The notes: generated from the letters alone by a model not told the origin. A stretch of DNA of 64,000 nt from Nonomuraea thailandensis (GCF_024172165.1 NZ_JAMZEB010000002.1:3803501-3867500); one strand, 5' to 3'; positions 47,279 through 55,950 are shown, counted from the first letter of the stretch. Made by a program: numbers and translations.

Positions 47279-48205
47279 TCAGCGCTGGTGCTGCTCGGGC
47301 AGGTGGCTGCCGGCGTGTGCCCAGGCCAGCACGTTGGGCACGTTCTCCCGGTCGAAGAAGTCGAGCACTTCGCGGTCGGTGTGGCGCAGGCTGAAGTGGG
47401 TGAGGACGAACAGGGTGCGCGGGTGCGCCAGGACGTACGGTTTGAGCTGGCTCCACACGGTGTGCCCCACGCGGCGGGCCCGTTCGGCCTGGGTGTCGTC
47501 GAGGTAGGTGCACTCGGTGATGATCACGGGGTATTCGGCCAGGGCCGGGTTGCGGGGCAGGGCGTCGGCGTGGGTGTCGCCGAGGTAGGCGAACAGGGGC
47601 CGCTGGACCTGCCGGTCGACGGCGATGCCGCGCCTGCGGCGCTCGGCGAGGAGCCGGCCGAACTCGGCGGCGCCGAGGCTCGCCTTGAGCTGTTCGGTCT
47701 CCGGCAGGAGGGCTCGCCGGTTCTCGGCGACGCCGTAGCCGGCGCTGGGCACCTTGTGCTCGGTGTGCAGGACGCGCACCGTGTGGGAGGCGTTCCTGCC
47801 GAGGGGGAACTCCTGGCCGGGCCGTACGCCGTGCACGCGGGCGCCGGCGGCCAGGGTGGCGTCGTAGGCGGCGCTCTGGTTGAGCTCGGTGGTGGCGCGC
47901 AGGTAGTGGCGCACGTACGGCAGCGCCTGCTCGGGGACGTGGATGTCGACGCCGGTGGGGCGGGTGGCCAGGAAGTCGAGGTCCTTGGCGTGGTCGAGGT
48001 GGGTGTGGGTGAGCAGCACCGTGTCGGCCTGGCGGCCTTCGGCCAGGCCCGCGTCGAGGGCGAGTTTCAGCTCGGGGATGTGGAAGAACGTCTTGTCGGC
48101 GGCGCGGGAGTAGCCGGTGAGGGTGAGCCGGGTGCCGGGCAGGCGCCAGGTCTTCCACTGCCGGAACGGGTGGCCGCGCTCCAGGAGCTCCGGATGCGTG
48201 ATCAT
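47279..48205 (-). CDS. Metallo-beta-lactamase-fold hydrolase (RNase Z-like)
   Basis: This 308-aa MBL-fold protein has the zinc motif HTHLDHAKDL (HxHxDH), a later His (HKVPSAGYG), an Asp in AYLGDTHAD, and a final His in LTHFSLRH. The order and HKVPSxGY segment resemble tRNase Z. It lacks the exosite arm sequence that I would expect for a bona fide tRNA 3' processing enzyme, so the substrate is uncertain. It is convergent with the radical SAM gene, with only 10 nt between stops. Confidence 0.88.
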   Translation of the reverse strand: MITHPELLERGHPFRQWKTWRLPGTRLTLTGYSRAADKTFFHIPELKLALDAGLAEGRQADTVLLTHTHLDHAKDLDFLATRPTGVDIHVPEQALPYVRHYLRATTELNQSAAYDATLAAGARVHGVRPGQEFPLGRNASHTVRVLHTEHKVPSAGYGVAENRRALLPETEQLKASLGAAEFGRLLAERRRRGIAVDRQVQRPLFAYLGDTHADALPRNPALAEYPVIITECTYLDDTQAERARRVGHTVWSQLKPYVLAHPRTLFVLTHFSLRHTDREVLDFFDRENVPNVLAWAHAGSHLPEQHQR

Positions 48206-48252
48206 GGGCAGGAGGATAGCCCTCCCCGCGGGGAGGTTTCCTGGCGTTTTCG

Positions 48253-48507
48253 CTAGGGGGTGGGCGCGGGGGTGGAGCGGACGGCGAGGCGGTCGAGGGA
48301 GATGCCGAGCACGTCGGCCAGGGCGGCGATGGTGAAGAACGCCGGGGTGGCGATGCGGCCGGTCTCGATCTTGCGCAGGGTCTCGGCGGACATGCCGGCC
48401 TGCGCGGCGACCTCGACGATGCTGCGCTCGCCGCGGGCCTGGCGCAGAACGTGGCCGAGCTGCTCGCCGCGCAGGCGTTCCTCGGGGGTCAGCGGTGGTC
48501 GCACCAT
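48253..48507 (-). CDS. Small XRE-type helix-turn-helix regulator
   Basis: This 84-aa protein consists of a single HTH domain (about 12-70; LGHVLRQARGERSIVEVAAQAGMSAETLRKIETGRIATPAFFTIAALADVLGI). TATAAG lies just upstream of ATG 48507, together with AAGGTGGGGG. It is divergent from the UvrA-like gene; the operator dyad at 48557 could be its site, although it is closer to the UvrA-like start. Confidence 0.9.
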   Translation of the reverse strand: MVRPPLTPEERLRGEQLGHVLRQARGERSIVEVAAQAGMSAETLRKIETGRIATPAFFTIAALADVLGISLDRLAVRSTPAPTP

Positions 48508-48556
48508 GCCCCCACCTTATACCGGGCGGCCGCGAGGACTTGAGCCGTACAGCGTG

Positions 48557-48577
48557 CCGTACACCATACGGTAGCGT
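48557..48577 (+). promoter_or_regulatory. Promoter with CCGTA-cacca-TACGG dyad before the UvrA-like gene
   Basis: A perfect 5-5-5 inverted repeat (48557-48571) directly precedes and touches the -10 box TAGCGT (48572-48577), which ends 6 nt before ATG 48584. A repressor bound there would block a leaderless transcript. Confidence 0.6.
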
Positions 48578-48583
48578 GGCGGC

Positions 48584-50839
48584 ATGGACGACAGCATCGT
48601 GATCACCGGCGCGCGCGTCAACAACCTCAAGAACGTCTCCCTGCGCATCCCCAAGAACCGCCTGGTCGTCTTCACCGGCGTGTCCGGCTCCGGCAAGTCC
48701 TCCATCGTCTTCGGCACCGTCGCCGCCGAATCACAGCGCCAGCTCAACGAGACCTACACCGCCTTCATCCGCAACCGGCTGCCCTCGCACGACAAACCCG
48801 ACGTCGAAGCCATCGACAACCTCGGCGCCGCCATCGTCGTCGACCAGAAGCCGGTCGGCGGCAACGCCCGCTCCACCGTCGGCACGATGACCGACATCAT
48901 GCCGATCCTGCGCGTGCTGTTCTCCCGCTACGGCACCCCCAGCGCCGGCTACTCCTTCGCCTACTCCTTCAACGACCCCACCGGCATGTGCCCCGGCTGC
49001 GACGGTCTCGGCCGCGCCGTCCAGCTCGACCTCGACGCCCTCATCGATCCCGCCCTCTCCCTCGACGACGGCGCCATCCGCTTCCCCCTGTTCGGCGTCG
49101 GCACCTGGCAGTGGCAGATCTACGCCCGCTCCGGCACCTTCGACCCCGCCAAGCCCGTCGCCGCCTACACCCCCGCCGAACGCGACCTGCTCCTGCACGG
49201 CAGCGGCTTCACCGTCGACGTGCGCGGCAAGAACGGCACCCTCAACAAGGTCGACTACGAAGGCGTCGCCGACCGGTTCACCCGCCTCTACCTCAGACGC
49301 GACACCTCCACCCTGTCCGAGCGCACCCGCCGCGCCGTCGCCGGCCTCATCACCGAAGGCCTCTGCCCCGGCTGCCACGGCGCCCGCCTCAACCCGGCCG
49401 CCCTGGCCACCAGGATCGGCCCCCACTCCATCGCCGACCACGCCGCCATGGAGATCACCGACCTCATCACCGTCCTGTCCGGCCTCGGCAACCCCGTCGC
49501 CGACGCCGCCGTACGAGCGCTGCGCCGCCTGGACGACATCGGGCTCGGCTACCTCACCCTCGGCCGCGAGACCTCCACCGTCTCCGGCGGTGAGGCCCAG
49601 CGCCTCAAGACCGTCCGCCACCTCGGCTCCGCCCTGACCGGCATGACCTACGTCTTCGACGAGCCCAGCGCCGGCCTGCACCCCAGCGACGTCGGCCGCC
49701 TCACCCGGCTCCTCGCGGAGCTGCGCGACAAGGGCAACACCGTCCTGGTCGTCGAGCACGACCCCGACGTCATCTCCGTCGCCGACCACGTCATCGACCT
49801 CGGCCCCGGCGCCGGCGTCCACGGCGGCCACATCGTCTACACCGGCACCCCCGGCGGCCTGACCGCCTCCGCCACCCGCACCGGCCGCGCCCTGCGCCGG
49901 CGCGCCGAGCTCAAGACCGCGCCGCGCCGCCCCACCGGCCGGCTCACCATCGCCCCCGCCAGCCTGCACAACCTGCGCGAGGTCACCACCGCCATCCCCA
50001 CCGGCGTGCTCACCTGCGTCACCGGCGTCGCCGGATCCGGCAAGTCCACCCTCATCACCCGCATCCTGCCCGCCCAGCACCCCGGCGCCGTCGTGGCCGG
50101 CCAGGCCGCCCCCGGCGCCTCCGCCCGCTCCAGCCCCGCCTCCTACCTCGGCGTGCTGGAGCCGATCCGCCGCCTGTTCGCCCGCGCCGCCGGCGCCCCG
50201 CCCGCCCTGTTCAGCTACAACTCCGGCGGCGCCTGCCCCCGCTGCGAGGGGCGCGGCGTCATCCACACCGACCTGGCGTTCATGGACCCCGTCACCACGG
50301 TGTGCGAGCTGTGCGCCGGCACCCGCTACCGGCCCGAGGCGCTGGCCCACCGGCTGCGCGGCCTGTCGATCGCCGACGTGCTCGCCCTGACCGCCGACCA
50401 GGCCGCCGCCTTCTTCACCGAGCCCGCCGTGGCCGGCCGCATCGCCGCGCTCGTCGACGTCGGGCTCGGCTACCTCACCCTCGGCCAGCCTGCCAGCACC
50501 CTGTCCGGCGGCGAACTGCAGCGCATGAAACTCGCCGGCGAGCTGTCCAGGACCGGCGCCGTGCACATCCTGGACGAGCCCACCACCGGCCTGCACCTGT
50601 CGGACGTCCAGACGCTCATCGCGCTGCTGGACCGGCTCGTCGACGGCGGCAACACCGTCATCGTCATCGAGCACCACCTCGACGTGGTCGCGCGCGCCGA
50701 CTGGGTGATCGACCTCGGCCCCGGCGGCGGCAGGCACGGCGGCCGCATCCTGTACGAAGGGCCGCCGGCGGGCCTGCCCGGCGCCCCGGGATCCGTCACC
50801 GGCGCCCACCTGAAGGCCGCGCTCTCCGCCCGCTCCTGA
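48584..50839 (+). CDS. UvrA-like ABC ATPase (excinuclease subunit A paralog)
   Basis: This 751-aa protein has the UvrA plan: Walker A FTGVSGSGKSSIVF (about 31-44), a zinc module CPGCDGLGR, LCPGCHGARLNP, signature VSGGEAQRLK, Walker B YVFDEPSAGLHP, then a second ATPase with VTGVAGSGKSTLI, CPRCEGRG, LSGGELQRMK and ILDEPTTGLHLSD. It is about 200 residues shorter than housekeeping UvrA because the UvrB-binding and insertion domains are reduced. Such short UvrA-like proteins are linked to self-resistance against DNA-binding drugs (DrrC-like). The operator-bearing promoter suggests inducible expression. Confidence 0.92.
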   Translation: MDDSIVITGARVNNLKNVSLRIPKNRLVVFTGVSGSGKSSIVFGTVAAESQRQLNETYTAFIRNRLPSHDKPDVEAIDNLGAAIVVDQKPVGGNARSTVGTMTDIMPILRVLFSRYGTPSAGYSFAYSFNDPTGMCPGCDGLGRAVQLDLDALIDPALSLDDGAIRFPLFGVGTWQWQIYARSGTFDPAKPVAAYTPAERDLLLHGSGFTVDVRGKNGTLNKVDYEGVADRFTRLYLRRDTSTLSERTRRAVAGLITEGLCPGCHGARLNPAALATRIGPHSIADHAAMEITDLITVLSGLGNPVADAAVRALRRLDDIGLGYLTLGRETSTVSGGEAQRLKTVRHLGSALTGMTYVFDEPSAGLHPSDVGRLTRLLAELRDKGNTVLVVEHDPDVISVADHVIDLGPGAGVHGGHIVYTGTPGGLTASATRTGRALRRRAELKTAPRRPTGRLTIAPASLHNLREVTTAIPTGVLTCVTGVAGSGKSTLITRILPAQHPGAVVAGQAAPGASARSSPASYLGVLEPIRRLFARAAGAPPALFSYNSGGACPRCEGRGVIHTDLAFMDPVTTVCELCAGTRYRPEALAHRLRGLSIADVLALTADQAAAFFTEPAVAGRIAALVDVGLGYLTLGQPASTLSGGELQRMKLAGELSRTGAVHILDEPTTGLHLSDVQTLIALLDRLVDGGNTVIVIEHHLDVVARADWVIDLGPGGGRHGGRILYEGPPAGLPGAPGSVTGAHLKAALSARS

Positions 50840-50950
50840 CCCTGGAGGGTGCACGCCGTCCGCACGGCAGGACGCATCGAGGCGTGGCACGTGGACTCCA
50901 CCGCCTTGTGCGCGACTTCCCGTCCCGCTGACGTAGCGGCCGGAGGATCC

Positions 50951-51316
50951 TCAGATCCAGACGGTGGCCAGCCACACGGCCGCCGCCGCGACCGCCAGCG
51001 CGACCACGTTCAGCCACACCACCGACGCCTCGCCCCGGCGTACGTGCAGCACGATCGCCCCCACCTGGATCAGCGCCAGCCCCGACGCCGCGGCGACCGC
51101 CAGCCACGGCACGATCCCGGTCAGCGGCGGCAGGAACAGCCCCGCCACGCCGAGCACCTCCAGCACGCCGATCGCCCGCACCTGCGGCATCGGGACGGTG
51201 TCGACCCAGCCCATCATCGGCCGCAGCCGCTCCCGGCTCTGGACGATCTTCTTGCCGCCGGCGAACAGGTACAGGACGGCCAGCAGCGCGGCCACGGCCC
51301 AGTACGACAACTCCAT
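50951..51316 (-). CDS. DoxX-family membrane protein
   Basis: This 121-aa protein has four hydrophobic helices and is DoxX-like (LLAVLYLFAGGKKIVQSRERLRPMMGWVDTVPMPQVRAIGVLEVLGVAGLFLP). DoxX proteins are membrane components tied to redox or thiol stress. It is divergent from the HxlR gene at 51454, a typical regulator-target pair. Confidence 0.9.
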   Translation of the reverse strand: MELSYWAVAALLAVLYLFAGGKKIVQSRERLRPMMGWVDTVPMPQVRAIGVLEVLGVAGLFLPPLTGIVPWLAVAAASGLALIQVGAIVLHVRRGEASVVWLNVVALAVAAAAVWLATVWI

Positions 51317-51410
51317 GAGGACACCTTCACGAGGCTAGGGAGAAAACAGCAGACCGGGCCCGATGGTTACCGGTCGTAAGTAGCCTCATCATGCGTCACC
51401 ATTGAAAGCC

Positions 51411-51437
51411 TTACAAAAGGCACACACGTGTGCGTAA
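51411..51437. promoter_or_regulatory. TTAC...GTAA dyad with CACACGTGTG palindrome before the HxlR gene
   Basis: TTAC (51411-51414) and GTAA (51434-51437) flank the perfect palindrome CACACGTGTG (51423-51432) in the DoxX/HxlR divergent region. GTA/TAC half sites are typical of HxlR operators. A further TTAC-cggtc-GTAA occurs at 51367-51379. Confidence 0.5.
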
Positions 51438-51453
51438 CCCACAAGGGGCTGTC

Positions 51454-51873
51454 ATGCCGGACTACGAGCACACCTGCCTGATCCGCGGAGACGGAGGCCG
51501 CGTCCTGCGCGCGGTCCTCGACCGCATCTGCAACAAATGGACCCTGCTCGTCGTCGCCACCCTCGACCAGGGCACCCTGCGCTTCACCGACCTGCACCAG
51601 CAGATCCCCGGCATCTCCCAGCGCATGCTCACCCTGACCCTGCGCCACCTCGAACGCGACGGCCTCGTCTCCCGCACCGTCCACGCCGAAGTCCCGCCAC
51701 GCGTCGAATACGCCCTCACCCCCACCGGCAAGAGCCTCATCCCGCCCGCGCTCGCCCTCGCAGGCTGGGCCATCGAACACGTCCCGCACATCGAAGCCAG
51801 CAGGGCCGCGCACGAGACCCGCGACCGGCGCGGGCCGCAACACCCGCGCCCCACCGCCTCAGAAGCCGGGTAA
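51454..51873 (+). CDS. HxlR-family transcriptional regulator
   Basis: This 139-aa winged-helix regulator has the N-terminal cysteine used as a redox switch (YEHTCLIRG, C8), then ICNKWTLLVVATLDQGTLRFTDLHQQIPGISQRMLTLTLRHLERDGLVSRTVHAEVPPRVEYALT. ATG 51454 with AAGGGG upstream is preferred; a GTG at 51430 lies in the operator. It probably represses the divergent DoxX gene and itself under reducing conditions. Confidence 0.93.
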   Translation: MPDYEHTCLIRGDGGRVLRAVLDRICNKWTLLVVATLDQGTLRFTDLHQQIPGISQRMLTLTLRHLERDGLVSRTVHAEVPPRVEYALTPTGKSLIPPALALAGWAIEHVPHIEASRAAHETRDRRGPQHPRPTASEAG

Positions 51874-52580
51874 TAACCCGTGATCCGGCACGGCCACCGC
51901 CCCGTGACCGCACACACCCAGAACCGGGCGCTCCACCGCCGCCGCCCGGACCTCACCAGCCGGCGGCGAACCCGCCGCCACCCGCAAGGGCCTGCCGGCT
52001 AATAACCCGTCCATCGGGCGCGCCGCACGCCGCACGACGACCGGCCGCCACCCACCGGCGCCCGGCGAAACCCGCCGCCACCCGGCAGGCCCTCCAGCAG
52101 GACGCAGCGTCGAGCGCAGTACAGGACGTAGCGCAGGACGTAGCGCAGGACGTAGCGCAGGACGCAGCTCAGGACGCCGCGCATCGGCACGCACCCCTCC
52201 GCCCGGCCGGCGGCGATCAGCCCCGCCCGCGCGGCGGACTCCGGCGCGCCGCCGAACGGCAGGCGCCACAACAGCCGTTCCTCTACCTAACATGAGGCGT
52301 AACTCCAGTCGATCAGCGCCGACCGGCGCCCGGCCCCGGAGCCGCACACACCCCGAAACGCCCGCGCCGATCAGGCGGGCGAGGCCACCACGACCACGCC
52401 CCTGGCCGTCGCCACCCAGCGTATGTCCCGCCCCCGCCGCGAGTCTGCCCTGGTCACGAAGCCACGACAAGATTTGACCCGCGCATGGCACGCCCCCGGC
52501 CCGCCCTTGACCGACACTCCCTCCCGTAAACGACAAAAAGGCGCCCCAGCCGCCGGAACGGCCAGGACACCCACCCGCGC
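51874..52580. other. 707-bp intergenic region with repeats and no supported gene
   Basis: Long open frames here on both strands have repetitive, Arg/Pro-biased products and no ribosome sites. The region contains two copies of TAATAACCCGT (51871-51881, 52000-52010), two copies of ACCCGCCGCCACCCG (about 51970 and 52070) and a 12-bp tandem array. It appears to be a decayed or rapidly changing spacer. Confidence 0.6.
52122..52181. repeat. 12-bp tandem repeat array
   Basis: CAGGACGTAGCG is repeated three times perfectly (52122-52157), then twice with changes (to 52181); a related unit occurs at 52098-52109. There are no spacers, so it is not a CRISPR array. Confidence 0.9.
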
Positions 52581-53093
52581 CTACGCCCGCCGCACCGGCT
52601 GCCGCAGCACCGTACGCGGAGACGGATCATCCAGCGCCGTCAGATACACCTCATGATGCGGCCCGTTGACCACCAGCCCCCGCTCCGCCATGAACGCCTC
52701 CATCACCGCCAGCGACCGGTACTCCTCGCTGAACGGCCCCTCATGCAACACCTCCACACACTCCCCCTCCGTGAAAGACGACACCACGACCCGATCCACC
52801 GCCGCCCCCGAACCCCGCGCCCCCTCACGCGCCCGCTCCAGAGCCCCCGCGACCTCCGCCCCCGCAGCCGGCAGCAGCAGATGCCACCGCCACCGCTCCC
52901 GCGCCACCATCAGCGGCGGCCCCTCCTCCTCCACCCACCACAACCCCTCCAACGGCCCCGAAGCACCACCCAGCGCCGACGCCACCGCGTACAACGCCCC
53001 GATCGCCGACACGTGCTCCACACCACCCGGCTCCCCCACCCCCGACACGCACAGCCGCGACACCCGGCCACACGACACCAGCTCCGCCCTCAC
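52581..53093 (-). CDS. GyrI-like (small-molecule-binding) domain protein
   Basis: This 170-aa protein is of the GyrI-like/SbmC superfamily: GALYAVASALGG, PLEGLWWVEEEGP, REWRW-like RERWRWHLL, and HEGPFSEEYRSLAVMEAFMAERGLVVNGPHHEVYL near the C-terminus. The start GTG 53093 overlaps the MerR stop (GTGA) and has GGAGGAGGAG upstream, so it is translated with the MerR protein whose C-terminal half has the same kind of domain. It may bind the same ligand as a decoy or resistance protein. Confidence 0.85.
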   Translation of the reverse strand: MRAELVSCGRVSRLCVSGVGEPGGVEHVSAIGALYAVASALGGASGPLEGLWWVEEEGPPLMVARERWRWHLLLPAAGAEVAGALERAREGARGSGAAVDRVVVSSFTEGECVEVLHEGPFSEEYRSLAVMEAFMAERGLVVNGPHHEVYLTALDDPSPRTVLRQPVRRA

Positions 53094-53896
53094 CACGACT
53101 CCTCCTCCACACACACCAGCAGACGCGTCACCAGCTCCTCCGGAGCCGTCACCGCCGGATCCGACACGTACACCTCACGAACAGCGCCCCTCACCACATG
53201 CCGCCGCTCCGCACACCACGCCAGCACCGCATGCGCCGTCAACGAGATCTGGTCGTACGGCCCCACATGCGTCGCACACGCGAACACCCCGCCCGGCAAC
53301 ACCCCCACCTCCACCCCCTCAGCCGCCCGCCACCCCTCCTCCAGCACCACCGCCACCGAAACCTCCACCACCTCACCCAGATCCACCGGGAACAACCCCA
53401 CCAGCCGCACCGCCCCCTCCCCCGAGAACCCACCCGCCAGCAACCGCGCCACCGCCACCGACGTCGCCCGCCCGATGTCCTCCGGCCCCGCCGCCCGCTC
53501 CCGCACCACCGCCACCCGGCGCGCGGGCTCGGCCACCAGCCGCACCGGCGCCGCCGGCAACCCCTGCGCCATCACCCGCTCCAGCGCCGCCAGCGTCCGC
53601 CGCCGCCGCACCAGCTCCGCCTCCAGCGCATCCCGCACCCCCGCCAGCACCCCCGCAGCCTCCTCCGGCGCCCCCGACAACACCTCACCCACCACCGGCA
53701 ACGGCACATCCAGCGACCGCAACAACCCGATCGACAACGCCGCCCGCGCCTGCGACGCCCGGTAATACCGGTAACCCGTCTCCGCATCCACATACGCCGG
53801 CCGCAACAACCCCAGCTCGTCGTAATGCCGCAACTGCTTCACACTCAACCGGCCCAGCCGGGCGAACTGCCCGATCGGCAGCAACTCCTCGTCCAC
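53090..53896 (-). CDS. MerR-family regulator with GyrI-like effector-binding domain
   Basis: This 268-aa BltR/BmrR-like activator has a MerR winged helix (about 5-75; PIGQFARLGRLSVKQLRHYDELGLLRP, ETGYRYYRASQ), a coiled coil (about 85-120) and an effector-binding domain (about 125-265; GVFACATHVGPYDQISLTAHAVLAWC, REVYVSD). GTG 53896 is preferred because the predicted promoter would start transcription there; ATG 53908 is the alternative. It is divergent from another MerR gene at 53980 and coupled to the GyrI-like gene. Confidence 0.9.
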   Translation of the reverse strand: MDEELLPIGQFARLGRLSVKQLRHYDELGLLRPAYVDAETGYRYYRASQARAALSIGLLRSLDVPLPVVGEVLSGAPEEAAGVLAGVRDALEAELVRRRRTLAALERVMAQGLPAAPVRLVAEPARRVAVVRERAAGPEDIGRATSVAVARLLAGGFSGEGAVRLVGLFPVDLGEVVEVSVAVVLEEGWRAAEGVEVGVLPGGVFACATHVGPYDQISLTAHAVLAWCAERRHVVRGAVREVYVSDPAVTAPEELVTRLLVCVEEESW

Positions 53897-53903
53897 GCCC
53901 ACC

Positions 53904-53972
53904 AGCATGACCCCTCCCACAAGGGGAGAGTCCACCCCGGCTTGACCCCCACCCGACGGCAGCCCCCAAGCT
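53904..53972. promoter_or_regulatory. Divergent pair of MerR-type promoters
   Basis: Minus strand: TGGACT (53934-53929), 19-bp spacer, CATGCT (53909-53904), with CTCCC-acaag-GGGAG (53914-53928) centred where MerR dyads sit. Plus strand: TTGACC (53942-53947), 19-bp spacer, CAAGCT (53967-53972), ending 7 nt before ATG 53980. Both fit MerR spacing and both predict leaderless mRNAs. Confidence 0.55.
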
Positions 53973-53979
53973 GGAAGAC

Positions 53980-54741
53980 ATGAGCTTCTCCGTGGGCCAG
54001 GTCGCCAGACTCGCCGGCATCACCGTCCGCACCCTCCACCACTACGACGAGATCGGCCTGCTCACCCCCGGCGAGCGCACCCGCTCCGGCTACCGCCGCT
54101 ACACCGACGACGACCTCACCCGCCTGCAGCAGATCCTCCTCTACCGCGAGCTCGGCTTCCCCCTCGACGAGATCGCCGTCATCCTCGACGAACCCGCCGC
54201 CGACGAGCTCACCCACCTGCGCCGCCAGCACGAGCTCCTCACCGGCAAGGCCGCCCGCCTGCACGAGGTCATCACCGCCGTCGAACGCGCCATCACCGCC
54301 CGCACCGCCGGCATCACCCTCACCCCCGAAGAACGCTTTGAGATCTTCGGCGACTTCCGCCCCGAAGACCACGACGCCGAAGCCGAGCGCCGCTGGGGCC
54401 ACACCGACGCCTACACCCAGAGCCGCCGCCGCGTCGCCGCCTACACCAAAGCCGACTGGCTCCAGCTCAAAGCCGAAGCCGCCACCATCACCGACGACCT
54501 CGCCGCGGCCCACAAAGCCGGCCTGCCCGCCGACGAGACCCCCGCCATGGACATCGCCGAGCGCCACCGCGGCCACATCACCCGCTGGTTCTACGACTGC
54601 CCCCACGACCTGCACCGCTGCCTCGGCGACCTCTACGTCGACGACCCCCGCTTCACCGCCGTCTTCGACGCCGTCACCCCCGGCCTGGCCGCCTACCTGC
54701 GCCACGCCATCCACGCCAACGCCCGCCGCCACACCCCCTGA
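53980..54741 (+). CDS. MerR-family regulator with TipAS-like domain
   Basis: This 253-aa regulator has a MerR helix-turn-helix (about 3-72; SVGQVARLAGITVRTLHHYDEIGLLTPGERTRSGYRRYTDDDLTRLQQIL), a coiled coil (about 78-110) and a C-terminal TipAS-type helical domain (about 115-250; FGDFRPEDHDAEAERRWGHTDAYTQSRRRVAAYTKADW). TipAS domains bind thiopeptide antibiotics, although the family is broader. The conserved Cys (WFYDCPHDLH) is near the position that traps thiostrepton in TipA, which makes a covalent sensor possible. Confidence 0.92.
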   Translation: MSFSVGQVARLAGITVRTLHHYDEIGLLTPGERTRSGYRRYTDDDLTRLQQILLYRELGFPLDEIAVILDEPAADELTHLRRQHELLTGKAARLHEVITAVERAITARTAGITLTPEERFEIFGDFRPEDHDAEAERRWGHTDAYTQSRRRVAAYTKADWLQLKAEAATITDDLAAAHKAGLPADETPAMDIAERHRGHITRWFYDCPHDLHRCLGDLYVDDPRFTAVFDAVTPGLAAYLRHAIHANARRHTP

Positions 54742-54791
54742 CCCGCATACATACCCTTGCAGGCATATAACTAGACCGGTATATTCGCCGC

Positions 54792-55142
54792 ATGCCCTTC
54801 GACGTGCTCGCCGAACCCGCACGACGCCACATCCTCGACCTCCTCCTCCAACGCCCCCACCAGGTCGCCGAACTCACCCACCACCTCGGCCTCACCCAAC
54901 CCGGCACCAGCAAACACCTGCGCATCCTCCGCCAAGCCGGCCTCGTCACCGTCCGAAAAGACGCCCAACGCCGCTGGTACGAACTCCGCCCCCAACCCCT
55001 CGCCGAAATCGACGCCTGGCTCACCCCCTACCGCAGACTCTGGAACACCGCCCTCGACAACCTCGAACACCACCTCGACACCCTGCCCGACACCCTGCCC
55101 GACACCCTGCCCGCCGCCACGGAAGACGACCCCACCCCATGA
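54792..55142 (+). CDS. ArsR-family transcriptional regulator
   Basis: This 116-aa ArsR-type winged helix (about 1-85; FDVLAEPARRHILDLLLQRPHQVAELTHHLGLTQPGTSKHLRILRQAGLVTV) has no metal cysteines. The tail LDTLPDTLPDTLP comes from a 12-bp tandem repeat. TATATT at 54780-54785 ends 6 nt before the ATG, so it is likely leaderless. Its stop overlaps the start of the SRPBCC gene (ATGA), the standard ArsR-AHSA1 pair. Confidence 0.93.
   Translation: MPFDVLAEPARRHILDLLLQRPHQVAELTHHLGLTQPGTSKHLRILRQAGLVTVRKDAQRRWYELRPQPLAEIDAWLTPYRRLWNTALDNLEHHLDTLPDTLPDTLPAATEDDPTP
55077..55112 (+). repeat. Three 12-bp tandem repeats at the 3' end of the ArsR gene
   Basis: GACACCCTGCCC occurs three times in a row in frame, encoding the (DTLP) tail repeat. 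Confidence 0.92.
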
Positions 55143-55933
55143 ACGAGACCCTCACCCTCCACCCCGACGGCCGCACCACCCTCACCCTCCAACGCCGCCT
55201 CCCCCACCCACCCCACAAGGTCTGGCACGCCATCACCCAGCCCGAACACCTCGCCGCCTGGTTCCCCGCCGACGTCACCATCGACGGCGACCGCATCGGC
55301 TACGGCTTCGGCCCCGACGGCCGCATCACCACCAACGACCCACCCCGCACCTTCGCCCACACCTGGGGCGAGGACGAACTACGCTGGCACCTCACCCCCG
55401 ACGGCGACGGCACCCTGCTCACCTTCACCCACACCTTCACCGACCGCCACGGCGCCGCCAGCTTCGCCGCCGGCTGGCACACCTGCATCCAAGCCCTGCA
55501 CGCCCACCTCGACCAACGCCCCAGCCACCTGCCCGACCAGCCCGACCCCGCCCACTCCGCCCGCCTCCACGAGGACTACATCGCCATCCTCGGCCTGCCC
55601 TCCACCACCGTCGACCGCGACACCGTACGCGTCGAACGCCAGCTCACCCGCCCCGCCGAAGACGTCTGGCAGCTCCTGCACGGCCCCGACGCCACCCCCG
55701 GCACCCCGCCACCGGCCCCCTTCACCGTCCCGACCCTCCGGCCCGGGCCGGTCACCCGCGCAGAGACCGCCAAACTCCTGGAGTACGACACCCCCGACGG
55801 CTCCGTCCGCTGGGAGCTCACCCAGGGCACCGGCCAGGGGCCGCGCCTCATCATCACCTGCACCGGCGACCCCGCCACGGCCGACGCCTGGCGCATCCGC
55901 GTCGAAGACCTCGCCGCCTCCCTCATCGTCTGA
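55139..55933 (+). CDS. Two-domain SRPBCC (AHSA1-like) protein
   Basis: This 264-aa protein has two START-like halves. The first (about 12-135) has LQRRLPHPPHKVWHAITQPEHLAAWFPADVTIDG and LLTFTHTFTDRHGAASFAAGWHTCIQALHAHL. The second (about 155-262) repeats the pattern from VERQLTRPAEDVWQLL, but is shorter. Such proteins bind hydrophobic ligands. The gene is translationally coupled to ArsR. The sense strand is very C-rich, giving many Thr/His/Pro/Leu residues. Confidence 0.87.
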   Translation: MNETLTLHPDGRTTLTLQRRLPHPPHKVWHAITQPEHLAAWFPADVTIDGDRIGYGFGPDGRITTNDPPRTFAHTWGEDELRWHLTPDGDGTLLTFTHTFTDRHGAASFAAGWHTCIQALHAHLDQRPSHLPDQPDPAHSARLHEDYIAILGLPSTTVDRDTVRVERQLTRPAEDVWQLLHGPDATPGTPPPAPFTVPTLRPGPVTRAETAKLLEYDTPDGSVRWELTQGTGQGPRLIITCTGDPATADAWRIRVEDLAASLIV

Positions 55934-55950
55934 CAGGGGTTGAACGAAAG

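Noticed and set aside
52122..52181. Possible CRISPR array
   Set aside because: The units are contiguous 12-mers without spacers, and no cas gene is present.
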